This document shows, one piece after another, positions 1 to 8,246 of a stretch of 18,743 nt of DNA. A program made the translations under genes and the position numbers. Source of the stretch: DATGEO01 sp035310015. GTDB taxonomy: Bacteria; Chloroflexota; Dormibacteria; Dormibacterales; Dormibacteraceae. The notes under the pieces are model-generated. The model worked only from the letters and a program-made list of their open reading frames with translations. It was not told the DNA's origin and did no database searches. The stretch spans positions 1-18,743 of the forward strand of contig DATGEO010000146.1 in NCBI GenBank assembly GCA_035310015.1. The letters run 5' to 3'. How positions within the stretch are numbered: position 1 is the first letter of the stretch; each line of letters starts with the position of its first letter.

Positions 1-67
1 CCTCGCGGAAATGCAGCATCGAACGCGGCTGGGTCATTGCGAACCAACAGGTTAATCTCTCACCGCC

Positions 68-997
68 ATGCGACTGATGCCGCGCGGGTTCACGTTCTCT
101 CGATCCGCGCGTGAAAGGACGGACGCGATCGCGGTGTCGCCGGTGTGCTGGGGCGTCAGCGAGCTGCGCCATTGGGGGCCGCAGCTCGAGCCCGAGCGAG
201 TGCTGAGCGAGATCGCCGCCCTCGGGGTGGCTCACATCGAGACCGGCCCCTCCGGGTTCCTGCCCGATCGCAGCGTCGCCGCCCGCTCGCTGCTGCGCCA
301 CCACCGTCTGCGCGCGATCGCCGGGCCGGTGCGTGCGGTGCTGCATCACCAGGACTTTCGCGGCCAGGAGCTGGTGCACATCGACGGCCACGCGGCATGG
401 CTCGCATCCCTCGGCGCGCAGACGCTCGTGCTCACGATCATCGGCTCACGTGCCGGCGAGCCGTCAGCGGGCGAGCTGTCGGCCGGCGGCTGGGCGCACC
501 TCCTGAGCGCGATCGGATCGGTGCAGCACGTCTGCAGCCTGCACAAGCTGCGCCTCGCCGTGCAGCCACGCCACGGCAGCATGATCCAGGGGCCCGCGGA
601 CATCGAGCGGCTGCTCGTCGGCTCGGAGGCGGGCGTGTCGATCGACATCTCGCACCTCGTCATCGCCGGCGCCGATCCGATCGAGGTCATCGAGCTGGCC
701 GCCGGCCGCATCCACCACGTGCACGTGAACGACGTCGACCGACGGCTCGCCGCGGCGGTGCGCGACGGCAGGACGGACTACGCGGCGGCTGTTGCCGGCG
801 GGCTGTTCAAGACCATCGGCTCGGGGGACGCCGGCGTCGAGCCGGCGGTCGAGGCGCTCCGCCGCGCGGGTTATCGCGGCTGGTACGGGATCGAATCCGA
901 CGTCCGGCTGGAGTCGGTCGACGACGATCCGATGGGCGCGGTCAGGACGTCGCTCGAGCTCCTGCGCCGGCTGATCCCGACCCCCGTGGCCGGCTAG
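68..997 (+). CDS. Sugar phosphate isomerase/epimerase-like TIM-barrel protein (IolE-like)
   Basis: 309 aa. The start of the conserved part (SPVCWGVSE), the ISH segment after VSID, HHVHVND and the C-terminal GYRGWYGIES resemble the xylose isomerase-like TIM-barrel family that includes myo-inosose-2 dehydratase and hexulose-6-phosphate epimerases. These are metal-dependent cytoplasmic enzymes of sugar and inositol metabolism. The exact substrate cannot be read from the sequence. The conserved region begins about 20 residues after the ATG at 68, so a GTG at 134 (AAAGGA at 114-119 upstream) is an alternative start. For the ATG start, TAATCT at 53-58 could be a -10 box placing transcription just before the codon, but no good -35 is visible. 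The TAG stop at 995-997 overlaps the stop of the convergent M23 peptidase gene. Confidence 0.72.
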   Translation: MRLMPRGFTFSRSARERTDAIAVSPVCWGVSELRHWGPQLEPERVLSEIAALGVAHIETGPSGFLPDRSVAARSLLRHHRLRAIAGPVRAVLHHQDFRGQELVHIDGHAAWLASLGAQTLVLTIIGSRAGEPSAGELSAGGWAHLLSAIGSVQHVCSLHKLRLAVQPRHGSMIQGPADIERLLVGSEAGVSIDISHLVIAGADPIEVIELAAGRIHHVHVNDVDRRLAAAVRDGRTDYAAAVAGGLFKTIGSGDAGVEPAVEALRRAGYRGWYGIESDVRLESVDDDPMGAVRTSLELLRRLIPTPVAG

Positions 998-2256
998 GCG
1001 TTGAAGCCGGAGGGCTGCCCGGGCGGGAGGTAGGGCGCCGGGTTGATCGGCACCTGGTTGATGCGAAGCTCGAAGTGCACGTGCGGGCCCGTCGAGTTCC
1101 CGGTCGACCCCTCGAGCCCGATCGTCTGGCCCTGGCTGACGATCTGGCCCACCTTCACCAGCGCGGTCGCAAGGTGGCCGTAAAGCGTGTCCAGGCCGCC
1201 TGAGTGCGCAATCACCACGTAATTGCCGTAGCCGCTGCTGGAGTTCCCGACCAGGGCGACGACGCCGTCGTCGGCCGCAAGGACGGGCGAACCGAACGGC
1301 TCGACGAGATCGATGCCGGTGTGGAAGTGAGGGTAGCCGCCGAAGGCGGGCTCAAACCAGAACTGGCTCGGGCCGAACGGCTGCGAGATCTGGGCGTGCG
1401 GCTCCGGCCAGATGAAGCGGTACTTCGTGGAATGGCCGGCGCTGGTGGCGATCTGGCCGACGTCGTTCGACTGGCTCCACAGCTGCACCTGCGTCCAGAC
1501 CGCCTGCATCGCCGCCGCGATGATGGCGTCCTCCTGCTGCTGCAGCATGTCCGTCACCTGCTGGGCGAGCTGCGTCGACTGGCGGTTGAGCAGCCAGATC
1601 TCGGTTCGCGTCTGCTCGATCTTCGTTTCCAGGTCGGCCATCGACTTTTCCTGTTGCGCCGCCAGCGCCCGGAGCTGCGCCAGCTCGTCGCCGAGCTGAT
1701 CTCTCTGCTTGACCTCCGCATCGCGCGCGTCCTGCTCCTTCTGCCGCTCCGCCTGTAGCTCGGTGAGATCGACGTTGAGCTGCGACTTGACCTTTGCCGC
1801 CTGTGAGGCCGCGACGTTGAGGTCGGCGATCCGCGAGAGCAGGTCGCCCAGGCTGTTGGATTCGGCCAGCACGAGCAGCGGCGAGCTCGGCGCGACGTAC
1901 ACGGCGCGAGCCAGCTGGCGGAGCTGCTGCCGCTCGGCGTCGATGCGGCCCGCGAGCACCGCCTCGCGCTCTTGCGCGTACCTGATCTGAAGGTCCAGGT
2001 CGCCGATCTGCTGCTGGGCCGAGGCGATCTTGGCCTGGAGGTCGGCCTGCTGGGCGGAGTTGTCCTGCAACGACTGGCGAAGCTGCTGCTGGGCCGCCAG
2101 CGCGTCGGCGAGGTTGCTGCCCAGCTGCGCCCGGATCTGGTCGATCAACGCGAGCTGCTGCGCAGGGTCGGCCGGCGACGTGTCCGCCGCAGCGGCCGCC
2201 GGGCCCGCGCTCAGGACAAAGAACGCAAAGACGATCGCGCCGACCATGCGCTTCAC
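994..2256 (-). CDS. Secreted M23 (LytM-type) peptidase with N-terminal coiled coil, EnvC-like
   Basis: 420 aa. A signal peptide (hydrophobic IVFAFFVLSAG, then AAAA) is followed by about 220 residues of Gln/Ala/Leu-rich coiled coil and a C-terminal M23 domain. The zinc and catalytic residues are visible: HxxxD at about H312/D316, a GHL histidine at about 361, and HVH at about 392-394. This is the layout of EnvC-type murein hydrolases or hydrolase activators that FtsEX controls across the membrane during cell division. An intact HxxxD/HxH set suggests it is itself active, unlike E. coli EnvC. The GTG at 2256 overlaps the ftsX TGA as GTGA, supporting that start; an ATG three codons later is the alternative. 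It is the last gene of the ftsEX operon. Confidence 0.88.
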   Translation of the reverse strand: MKRMVGAIVFAFFVLSAGPAAAAADTSPADPAQQLALIDQIRAQLGSNLADALAAQQQLRQSLQDNSAQQADLQAKIASAQQQIGDLDLQIRYAQEREAVLAGRIDAERQQLRQLARAVYVAPSSPLLVLAESNSLGDLLSRIADLNVAASQAAKVKSQLNVDLTELQAERQKEQDARDAEVKQRDQLGDELAQLRALAAQQEKSMADLETKIEQTRTEIWLLNRQSTQLAQQVTDMLQQQEDAIIAAAMQAVWTQVQLWSQSNDVGQIATSAGHSTKYRFIWPEPHAQISQPFGPSQFWFEPAFGGYPHFHTGIDLVEPFGSPVLAADDGVVALVGNSSSGYGNYVVIAHSGGLDTLYGHLATALVKVGQIVSQGQTIGLEGSTGNSTGPHVHFELRINQVPINPAPYLPPGQPSGFNA

Positions 2257-3185
2257 GATTCGAGGTGCCTGCGCACGCTGAGCAAAGAGGATCCGGACCC
2301 GAGGCCGACGCCGATGACGAAGACGATGGCGGCCGCCGCCGCAGCGACCGAAACGGTCACGCCGGGCGCGAACTGGCTGAAAGAGGCGGCGCCCTCGGCG
2401 ATGCCGGCGATCGCCAGCCCGAACGTCACCAGTCCCGCGACGGTGCCCGCCACGCTGCCGGTGATCGCGCCCTCGACGATGAACGGCCCGCGGACCATCC
2501 AGCGCGGCGCACCGACCAGCTGGAGGATGGCCACCTCATCGCGGCGCGAATGGATCGCCGCCCGGATGCTGTTGGCGGTCACGGTAACGGCGACGAAGCC
2601 CAGCAGCGCGATGAATGCGAAGCCGGCGACGCCGACGCCAAGGAGGACTGCCTGGATGCGCTGGTACGCGCCGGGGTCGTAGGACGTCGGATAGACGGGA
2701 TCGACCGCGCGATCGCTGCGGACCATGCTGTCGATCGCGGCCACGTCGTCGATGCTCTTCACCTGGACGTCGAGGCTTGCTGGAAAAGGATTGCTCTCGC
2801 TGGCGCCGGCCAGCTGCGGCAGACCGGGGACGCTCTGGGCGTGCCTGAGCGCATCGTCCTTGGAGGTGTAGCCGACTGCCGCGACCCGAGGATCGTGGGC
2901 GAGGCGGTCATCGAGCGCGAAGACATCGGTGCTGTCGGCGTCGTCGCGGAGATACACATGGAGCATCGATGCCTGGCCGGCTTCGACCTGCTCGAGGTTG
3001 TGCAGCGCGAAGCCGGTGAGCCCGATCAGCCCGGACAGAAAGAGAAGGAGTGTCATCGAGCTGAGCGCCGGCGCCGTGCTGCCGAAGTTGCGAACCCAGT
3101 TCCGCGCGGCGCCTCGGAACAAGTAGCGGAACACGTTCCTGGCGACCCTCGCGACCACGTGGCGGCGGGGAAAGCGGCCCGTCAC
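2253..3185 (-). CDS. ftsX: Cell-division ABC transporter permease-like protein FtsX
   Basis: 310 aa from the GTG at 3185, which overlaps the ftsE stop as GTGA; the frame stays open further upstream but that part lies inside ftsE. There is a basic cytoplasmic N-terminus, a first membrane segment at about residues 37-61, and an extracytoplasmic domain with the family's NPFP segment (NPFPASLDV). Three further membrane segments follow, with the RRDEVAILQLVGAPRWMVRGPF loop between segments 2 and 3 typical of FtsX. FtsX pairs with FtsE and passes ATP-driven conformational change to periplasmic or extracellular peptidoglycan hydrolases. The M23 gene overlaps its 3' end by 4 nt, which supports direct functional coupling. 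Confidence 0.93.
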   Translation of the reverse strand: MTGRFPRRHVVARVARNVFRYLFRGAARNWVRNFGSTAPALSSMTLLLFLSGLIGLTGFALHNLEQVEAGQASMLHVYLRDDADSTDVFALDDRLAHDPRVAAVGYTSKDDALRHAQSVPGLPQLAGASESNPFPASLDVQVKSIDDVAAIDSMVRSDRAVDPVYPTSYDPGAYQRIQAVLLGVGVAGFAFIALLGFVAVTVTANSIRAAIHSRRDEVAILQLVGAPRWMVRGPFIVEGAITGSVAGTVAGLVTFGLAIAGIAEGAASFSQFAPGVTVSVAAAAAAIVFVIGVGLGSGSSLLSVRRHLES

Positions 3186-3925
3186 GACGACGCCAGCCAC
3201 GCCATCCTCCCTGTCCGCCCGGCGGGCTGGTCGCGCACGAGCCGGCCGTCGACCAGCGTCAGGACGCGGCGCCGCAGGCGGGTGACGATCTCGACGTTGT
3301 GGGTCGCGATCAGCACCGTGATGCCGAACGCGGCGATGTCTTCGAGCAGGTCCATGATTCCCCACGCCGTGTCGGCGTCGAGGTTGCCGGTGGGCTCGTC
3401 GGCGATGAGCAAGGGCGGCTGGCGGACGACGGCTCGGGCGACCGCGACCCGCTGCTGCTGGCCGCCGGACAGCTCGTGGGGCATGGCGTCGCCGCGATCA
3501 CCCAGGCCGACCGCCTCCAGAGCGTCGAGTGCGCGCTCGTTTGCCTCCTGGTCCGAGACGCGAAGGTCTCCGACCTGGACGGCAAGGGCGACGTTCTCGC
3601 GCGCCGTCAGTCGCGGGAGCAGCTTGTAGTCCTGAAACACGACACCGACCCGCCGCCTGAGGTCAGCGACATGGGACGCCTTCACCGCGTGGGCGCCGAT
3701 GCCGTCGATCCAGACCTCGCCGCTGGTCGGCCGGATCTCGCGGTTGATGAGCTTGAGAAGCGTCGTTTTGCCGGCGCCGCTCGGGCCGACCAGGAATGCC
3801 AGCTCGCCGGGCTCGAGGGCGAGACTGACGTCATCGAGGGCGCGTCGCGAGCCATAGGCTCGAGTGACGTCGTTGAACTCGACGATGGGTCTTGCTGAGG
3901 GCGGGCGCGCGACCAGTGGGCGCAA
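3182..3925 (-). CDS. ftsE: Cell-division ABC ATPase FtsE
   Basis: 247 aa. Walker A GPSGAGKT at about 47-54, Q-loop VVFQD at 95-99, signature LSGGQQQR at 152-159, Walker B LLIADEPTGNLD at about 172-183, and a switch histidine in IATHN. FQDYKLLPRLTARENV is characteristic of FtsE. The protein is cytoplasmic and drives FtsX to control septal peptidoglycan hydrolysis. No ATG or GTG lies between the upstream stop and the conserved domain; the TTG at 3925 is the best start, giving about 13 extra residues before the domain. No convincing Shine-Dalgarno is visible. The C-terminal stop overlaps ftsX by 4 nt. Confidence 0.92.
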   Translation of the reverse strand: MRPLVARPPSARPIVEFNDVTRAYGSRRALDDVSLALEPGELAFLVGPSGAGKTTLLKLINREIRPTSGEVWIDGIGAHAVKASHVADLRRRVGVVFQDYKLLPRLTARENVALAVQVGDLRVSDQEANERALDALEAVGLGDRGDAMPHELSGGQQQRVAVARAVVRQPPLLIADEPTGNLDADTAWGIMDLLEDIAAFGITVLIATHNVEIVTRLRRRVLTLVDGRLVRDQPAGRTGRMAWLASS

Positions 3926-3949
3926 TACAGAACGGTTAACGGGGAGTCG

Positions 3950-3965
3950 CCGCAGTTCCCTGCGG
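3950..3965. terminator. Small inverted repeat between acyl-CoA synthetase and ftsE
   Basis: CCGCAG and CTGCGG form a perfect 6-bp stem with a TTCC loop. It sits in the 56-nt gap between the acyl-CoA synthetase stop and the ftsE start. The run of Ts (only three) follows the stem on the plus strand, not on the minus strand where both flanking genes lie, so a terminator role is weak. It could instead be a regulatory hairpin in the ftsE leader. Confidence 0.25.
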
Positions 3966-3981
3966 TTTCATGGAACCTCGG

Positions 3982-5511
3982 TCAGACCCGGCGCCCGGCC
4001 CCCGCCCAGTACTGCTCTCGAATCGCGCGCTTGAGCAGCTTGCCCGCGGCGTTCCGCGGCATCTCGGCGACGAAGTCGACCGAGCGAGGCTTCTTGTAGC
4101 CCGCGAGCCGCTCGTCGCAGAAGGCGATGAGCTCCTCGGCGGTCGGGTGCTCGCCCGGCCGCAGCTGCACCACCGCCTTCACCGACTCGCCCCACCGGTC
4201 GTCGGGAACGCCGACCACGGCGGCATCGGCGATCGCGGGATGCGCCAGCAGCACAGCCTCGACCTCCGCGGGGTAGATGTTCACGCCGCCCGAGATGATC
4301 TTGTCGATGCGCCGGTCGCAGATGAAGTAGTAACCCTCGGCGTCGCGGTACGCGACGTCGCCCACGCTGAAGAACCCGTCGTGCATGCAGCTGTTGGTCG
4401 CGTCGGGCCGGTTGTAGTACTCGGCAAGCCACGTGTTGCGGACCATGAGCTCACCCGGTTCGCCCTCGGGCACGTCGTGTCCCTGCGCGTCGACGAGGCG
4501 GATCTCCTGTCCGGGCACGGCCTGTCCGCATGACCCAGGCTTGCGCAGCTGGTCTTCGGGCCGCAGCACGGTGTTGACGCCGGTCTCGGTCGCGCCGTAG
4601 AACTCCCACAGCACCTGGCCGAGCACCTTCTCGCCTCGGACCTTCAGCGGATAGGGGCACGGCGCGGCGCCGAGGAAGATCGCGCGCAGCGACGACGTGT
4701 CGCGAGGCCGCGCCTCCTGCTCGTCGAGCAGGCGATGCAGCAGCGTCGGCGCCATGAACGCGGTCGTGATGCGATGGCGCTGAATGAGGTCGAGGGCGCC
4801 GGCGGCGTCGAACTTGGGCTGGACGACGATCGTCGAGCCGACCAGGTGGTGGATCGCGGAGAAGAACCCGACAGCGCTGTGGTAGCCGGGGCCGCACATC
4901 AGGTGAACGTCCGTGTCGGTGAGCTCGAAGATCGAGACCATCTGCATCACGTTCTCGACGTTCACGCCGTTGGGCCGCCACGTGCCTTTGGGATGGCCGG
5001 TGGTGCCGGACGTGTAGATCATCGAGGGCGCGACGCCCGTGATCTCAGACGCCCCCGGCGGCGGCGTGTCCGGAGCGGCGTCGCGCAGCTCGGTGAACGA
5101 GAGCCATCCGGCGGGCCGGCGCTCGTCGAGCGCGATGTAGGTGACGTCGTGCTTCACCTCGGCGCGGGCCGCTTCGACGACGTCCGCGTGAGCGCCGTCC
5201 GCCACGGCAACGGCCGCTCCCGAATCGTTGATGACGTACGCCACCTCGGAGCCCCGCAAGCGGAAGTTGATGGGCGTGCCGACCAGGCCGGACTTGCGCA
5301 GGCCGTGATTCAGCTCGAACAGACGCGCGGAGTTGAAGCCCATGCTCGCGACGCGGTCGTGCGTCTCGCAGCCGAGCGCCATGAGCATGTTGGCCACCCG
5401 GTTGGCGCGGTCGTTCAGCGTCTTGAAGTCGAGGATCTCGTCGCCGGCGACGACGGCGGGCTTGTCCGGGCTCAGCGACGCGTGCAGGGCGAGGACGTCG
5501 ACGTAGTCCAC
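3982..5511 (-). CDS. AMP-forming acyl-CoA synthetase
   Basis: 509 aa, full length for the ANL superfamily. The phosphate loop YTSGTTGHPKGT is at about 166-177, the YGATETG motif at about 305-311, GDVAYRD and the hinge DRRIDKIISGG follow, and the C-terminal catalytic lysine in PRNAAGKLLKR is at about 491. It should activate a carboxylic acid to acyl-AMP and then acyl-CoA; the acid could be a fatty or aromatic acid and cannot be specified. The GTG at 5511 begins the usual N-terminus (DVLALHASLSPDKPAV). It lies 13 nt after the lipoprotein stop on the same strand and may be co-transcribed with it, though no functional link is evident. Confidence 0.9.
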   Translation of the reverse strand: MDYVDVLALHASLSPDKPAVVAGDEILDFKTLNDRANRVANMLMALGCETHDRVASMGFNSARLFELNHGLRKSGLVGTPINFRLRGSEVAYVINDSGAAVAVADGAHADVVEAARAEVKHDVTYIALDERRPAGWLSFTELRDAAPDTPPPGASEITGVAPSMIYTSGTTGHPKGTWRPNGVNVENVMQMVSIFELTDTDVHLMCGPGYHSAVGFFSAIHHLVGSTIVVQPKFDAAGALDLIQRHRITTAFMAPTLLHRLLDEQEARPRDTSSLRAIFLGAAPCPYPLKVRGEKVLGQVLWEFYGATETGVNTVLRPEDQLRKPGSCGQAVPGQEIRLVDAQGHDVPEGEPGELMVRNTWLAEYYNRPDATNSCMHDGFFSVGDVAYRDAEGYYFICDRRIDKIISGGVNIYPAEVEAVLLAHPAIADAAVVGVPDDRWGESVKAVVQLRPGEHPTAEELIAFCDERLAGYKKPRSVDFVAEMPRNAAGKLLKRAIREQYWAGAGRRV

Positions 5512-5524
5512 GCCCTAAGGCTAC

Positions 5525-7000
5525 CTACGAAGGTGACTTCGAAGGCGAGGCCGAGGGTGACGGCGCACCAAGGCAGGGCGCGTTCGAGGCGAGGCCGATG
5601 GTGGTGGCTACGGGCGCGACGCTGCCCGTGATCACGACCCGGTAGCGGACGCATCCGCCCGCCAGGGCCCAGGTGTCGGAGGCCGTCCAGTGGTGGAAGT
5701 TGACGGTGGCGGCCAGCGGCGGGTACTTGGCCAGGACGTCCGGCGTGGCGTTGGTGATCGAGGCGATCGGTGACGCCTTGCTCGAGTCAAAAGCCCAGAG
5801 GTAGACCTTGGTGAGCGGGCGCGCCTCGGAGTTGTCGGCCGCGGCCGGCAGCTTGGTCGCATCGAGCAGCGCGTCCACGAAAGTCTCGGGGTTGGGGGCG
5901 GGCTTCACCTCGGCAAGGCTGCGGGTCGGGATCGCCGCCGACCAGTCGACGCCGGTGACGCTCGCGGTGGCCAGGAAGGTCTGGACCGGCTTGTCACCGT
6001 CCTTGCCCGCCGCGCTGTAGACCTGGATGCCCCCGTTCACGGCCAGCGCGAGCTGCCTGGCGTCGGGGCTCCAGGCCAGCGCGTCGACGTGGGGCAGCGT
6101 CGAGTTGACCCTTCGCGGGGCGACCGGGCTCGCCGCCGGCGAGGCCTTGGCGCTCGGGCTCGCGCCGCCGGCGGCCGAAGGCGACCCGGTGGCGCCGGTC
6201 GAGGGCGAGGCGAGGATCGGCGCGAGGTTCACCGGCTCGATCACGGCGCCGTGGTCCTCCAGCGAGACCGCGGCCATCATGCCGTCCGGGCTGAACGCGA
6301 CCGGCCCGTCGTCCGGCCCGGGCGTGAGCGGGAACTGGTTCAGCACGCCGAGGTCGGGGTTGAGGAAGTACCACGCGCCGGTCGCGAAGCCCCGCACCGC
6401 GACCAGGCCGCCGGCGCCGGGGGCGGCCCCCTCGGTGAACAGCGCCGGCTGGTCGGGAGGCCTGGTCAGCACCTTCACCTGGGCGTCGGGGTTGGTCAAG
6501 TCGAGGACGTCGACCTGGTAGTCGGTGCAGCAGCCGACCGTCAGCGCCAGGTAGTGCGCGTTCGCGGCCAGGCCGAACGGGCCCTCGCTCTCGAAGTCGG
6601 CGGAGGCGGCGAGCGGCGTGATGGCGCCCGTGAACGGGTCGACCCTGAAGAGCCAGTCGTACGGCACGACGCCGGGGCTCGTCCTCCGCTCGGCGGGCCG
6701 GTCGTCGTGGATCGCGAAGTAGATCACCGGGTACGCGACCCCCGGCTCCGGGCCCCAGACCGGTCCGGCGACGCGGAAGGCGCCGCCCGCGGGCAGGGGC
6801 GCCACCACCATGCTCTTGCCGGTGGCCGGGTCGATCACGCCGATGTCGCCTCCGCCCGCGTACGCGATGAGGCCGCGGGCCAGCGCCCCGGCGACCGGCG
6901 AGGGGCTCGTCACGACCGCGACCGAGCTGCTGCCGCCGCACGCGCCCAGGAGGAGGGCGGCGAGAGCCGGGATCGAGGCGCGGAGGAGCCTGGGAGACAT
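5525..7000 (-). CDS. Lipoprotein with beta-propeller-like (WD40/TolB-like) body
   Basis: 491 aa from the ATG at 7000; the frame is open further upstream but only this start gives a signal peptide. A lipobox LLLGAC predicts lipidation at Cys21. The body has propeller-like strands (RGLIAYAGGGDIGVIDPATGK; LFRVDPFTGAITPLA; VAFSPDGMMAAVSL; LAWSPDARQLALAV). A Ser/Pro/Ala-rich linker lies near residues 280-310, and the protein ends in a short PSPSASPSKSPS tail. It would be anchored on the outer face of the cytoplasmic membrane. Specific function is unknown. TAAACT about 10 nt before the ATG could be a -10 box. It is divergent from the small secreted protein at 7061. Confidence 0.75.
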   Translation of the reverse strand: MSPRLLRASIPALAALLLGACGGSSSVAVVTSPSPVAGALARGLIAYAGGGDIGVIDPATGKSMVVAPLPAGGAFRVAGPVWGPEPGVAYPVIYFAIHDDRPAERRTSPGVVPYDWLFRVDPFTGAITPLAASADFESEGPFGLAANAHYLALTVGCCTDYQVDVLDLTNPDAQVKVLTRPPDQPALFTEGAAPGAGGLVAVRGFATGAWYFLNPDLGVLNQFPLTPGPDDGPVAFSPDGMMAAVSLEDHGAVIEPVNLAPILASPSTGATGSPSAAGGASPSAKASPAASPVAPRRVNSTLPHVDALAWSPDARQLALAVNGGIQVYSAAGKDGDKPVQTFLATASVTGVDWSAAIPTRSLAEVKPAPNPETFVDALLDATKLPAAADNSEARPLTKVYLWAFDSSKASPIASITNATPDVLAKYPPLAATVNFHHWTASDTWALAGGCVRYRVVITGSVAPVATTIGLASNAPCLGAPSPSASPSKSPS

Positions 7001-7060
7001 GGAGTCGCGCAGTTTACCAACGAGGGTTACCCGCAAGAGGTTCCGCTCGTTGCTCAGGCG

Positions 7061-7468
7061 ATGAGATACCTGGCCGCGCTCGTGGTGGTGCTCGTGTTGG
7101 GTTGCGGCGTGGCGACGAGGCAGCCGCCCGCGCCGGACACTGGGACTCCGTTGCCGGAGCTGCCGGGCTGGGTGCTGGTGACCGACCGCGACCAGTCCGT
7201 CAGCGTGCACGTGGGCCAGAAGATCGAGGTCGTTCTCACCGAGCGGCCAAGGATGACGCAGTGGGGTCCGATCACGGCCGACGACACCACCGTTCTCCAG
7301 CCGGTGCCGACCGGCATCACGGCCCCGATCGGGGTTACCGTGGCAGGCTTCGCGGCGCTTAAGCCCGGCACCGCGACGATCAGGTCGACGGCGGGCCCGC
7401 AGTGCTCGCCCGGTCAGGCGTGCCCGATGTACGCGGTCCTGTTCTCGGTCCGGGTGACGGTTACCTAG
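7061..7468 (+). CDS. Small lipoprotein, possibly chagasin/BIg-like fold
   Basis: 135 aa. The N-terminus MRYLAALVVVLVLGCG is a signal peptide with a lipobox (VLGC, Cys15). A Pro-rich stretch follows, then a beta-rich domain with VSVHVGQKIEVVL near its start and FAALKPGTATI near its end, finishing in alternating Val/Thr. The VGQ...VVL and ALKPGTATI pattern recalls the I42/chagasin protease-inhibitor family, but the diagnostic NPTTGY loop is not seen, so this is only a fold-level suggestion. Two cysteines (CSPGQAC) may form a disulfide. The ATG at 7061 was chosen because it begins the signal peptide; the Shine-Dalgarno is weak. Its end is 8 nt from the convergent ABM gene. Confidence 0.6.
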   Translation: MRYLAALVVVLVLGCGVATRQPPAPDTGTPLPELPGWVLVTDRDQSVSVHVGQKIEVVLTERPRMTQWGPITADDTTVLQPVPTGITAPIGVTVAGFAALKPGTATIRSTAGPQCSPGQACPMYAVLFSVRVTVT

Positions 7469-7476
7469 AGCCCGAT

Positions 7477-7776
7477 CTAGACCGGCGTCAGGTGCTCGTG
7501 GTGGGCGCGGCCGTCGAGCAGGTCGGTCAGCCGCTTTTGCGAGGTGATCGATTGGACCTCGTTGGAGAAGGCCTCCAGCGCCTGGCGGGACCTCCACCGC
7601 GACACCGCGATCAGCATGCCCTTGTCGGAGTTAGACGTGCACACCTGGGCGCCGAAGCATCCGTCTGCTTCCGTCGCGCGCGCGGCGATCTTTTTCATCT
7701 CCGTGAGCATCTCCTCGCGCTTGCCGTCGGCCGGGCGATACCGGGACACGTCCAGAACCGCAGCGTGCTCTTCCAT
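7477..7776 (-). CDS. ABM-superfamily (antibiotic biosynthesis monooxygenase-like) protein
   Basis: 99 aa. The pattern of an N-terminal strand (AAVLDVSRYRP), a long helix (KREEMLTEMKKIAARATEADGCFGAQV), strands (GMLIAVSRWRS) and a helix (ALEAFSNEVQSI) matches the dimeric ferredoxin-like alpha/beta-barrel ABM fold. The family includes cofactor-free monooxygenases, haem-degrading enzymes and many proteins of unknown role, so no reaction is assigned. It begins with ATG at 7776, 30 nt after the HIT gene, and probably belongs to the same minus-strand transcript as the helicase and HIT genes. Confidence 0.7.
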   Translation of the reverse strand: MEEHAAVLDVSRYRPADGKREEMLTEMKKIAARATEADGCFGAQVCTSNSDKGMLIAVSRWRSRQALEAFSNEVQSITSQKRLTDLLDGRAHHEHLTPV

Positions 7777-7806
7777 AGCCGCAGCTTACGGGTGTGGCTG
7801 CCGGTC

Positions 7807-8235
7807 TTACTTGGCCTCGGCCGCGTGCAGCGCGGAGGCGATCGCGTGCAGCTGGCCGCGCGACGGCGGGGTCGTGTACGAGTCCGGGAACGTGAGCCCG
7901 AAGCCGTCGCCCGAGTAGCGAGGGATGACGTGGATGTGGAAGTGAGGCACGTCCTGGAAGGCGACCTCGCCATCGGCGACGAAGAGGTTGACCCCGCCGG
8001 CGGCCAGCACGGCCTCCGAGGTCGAGGCGAGCATGCGGGCCACGCGGAACGCGCGCATGGCGATCATGTCCGGAACGTCCTTCATGAGCACGAAGTGGTC
8101 GCGCGGGACGACGAGCATGTGGCCTTGCGTGATCGGCTGGATGTCCATGAACGCGACGACCTGGTCGTCGGAGTGGACGAAGCTGGCCTCGGCCTCACCG
8201 CGCACGATCTGGCAGAAGACGCATTCGACAGCCAT
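7807..8235 (-). CDS. HIT-family nucleotide hydrolase/transferase
   Basis: 142 aa. The HIT signature HFHIHVI is at H98/H100/H102, with H100 expected to be the nucleophile. An N-terminal CVFC pair (Cys5, Cys8) matches the zinc-binding CxxC of many bacterial HIT proteins. QGHMLVVPRDH is also typical. HIT enzymes cleave nucleoside phosphoramidates or dinucleoside polyphosphates; the substrate here is unknown. The ATG at 8235 lies 11 nt after the helicase stop, so the two are likely co-transcribed. Confidence 0.9.
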   Translation of the reverse strand: MAVECVFCQIVRGEAEASFVHSDDQVVAFMDIQPITQGHMLVVPRDHFVLMKDVPDMIAMRAFRVARMLASTSEAVLAAGGVNLFVADGEVAFQDVPHFHIHVIPRYSGDGFGLTFPDSYTTPPSRGQLHAIASALHAAEAK

Positions 8236-8246
8236 CGCGTGAAAGC

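Noticed and set aside
45..50. CAACAG near the first gene as another IclR half-site
   Set aside because: A single 6-nt match without a partner arm is expected by chance.
2253..3365. FtsX starting at 3365
   Set aside because: The extra 60 residues are an alternative-frame reading of ftsE; the GTG at 3185 overlaps the ftsE stop.
5525..7597. 690-residue version of the propeller lipoprotein
   Set aside because: The region upstream of 7000 overlaps the divergent small lipoprotein; the signal peptide and lipobox start at 7000.
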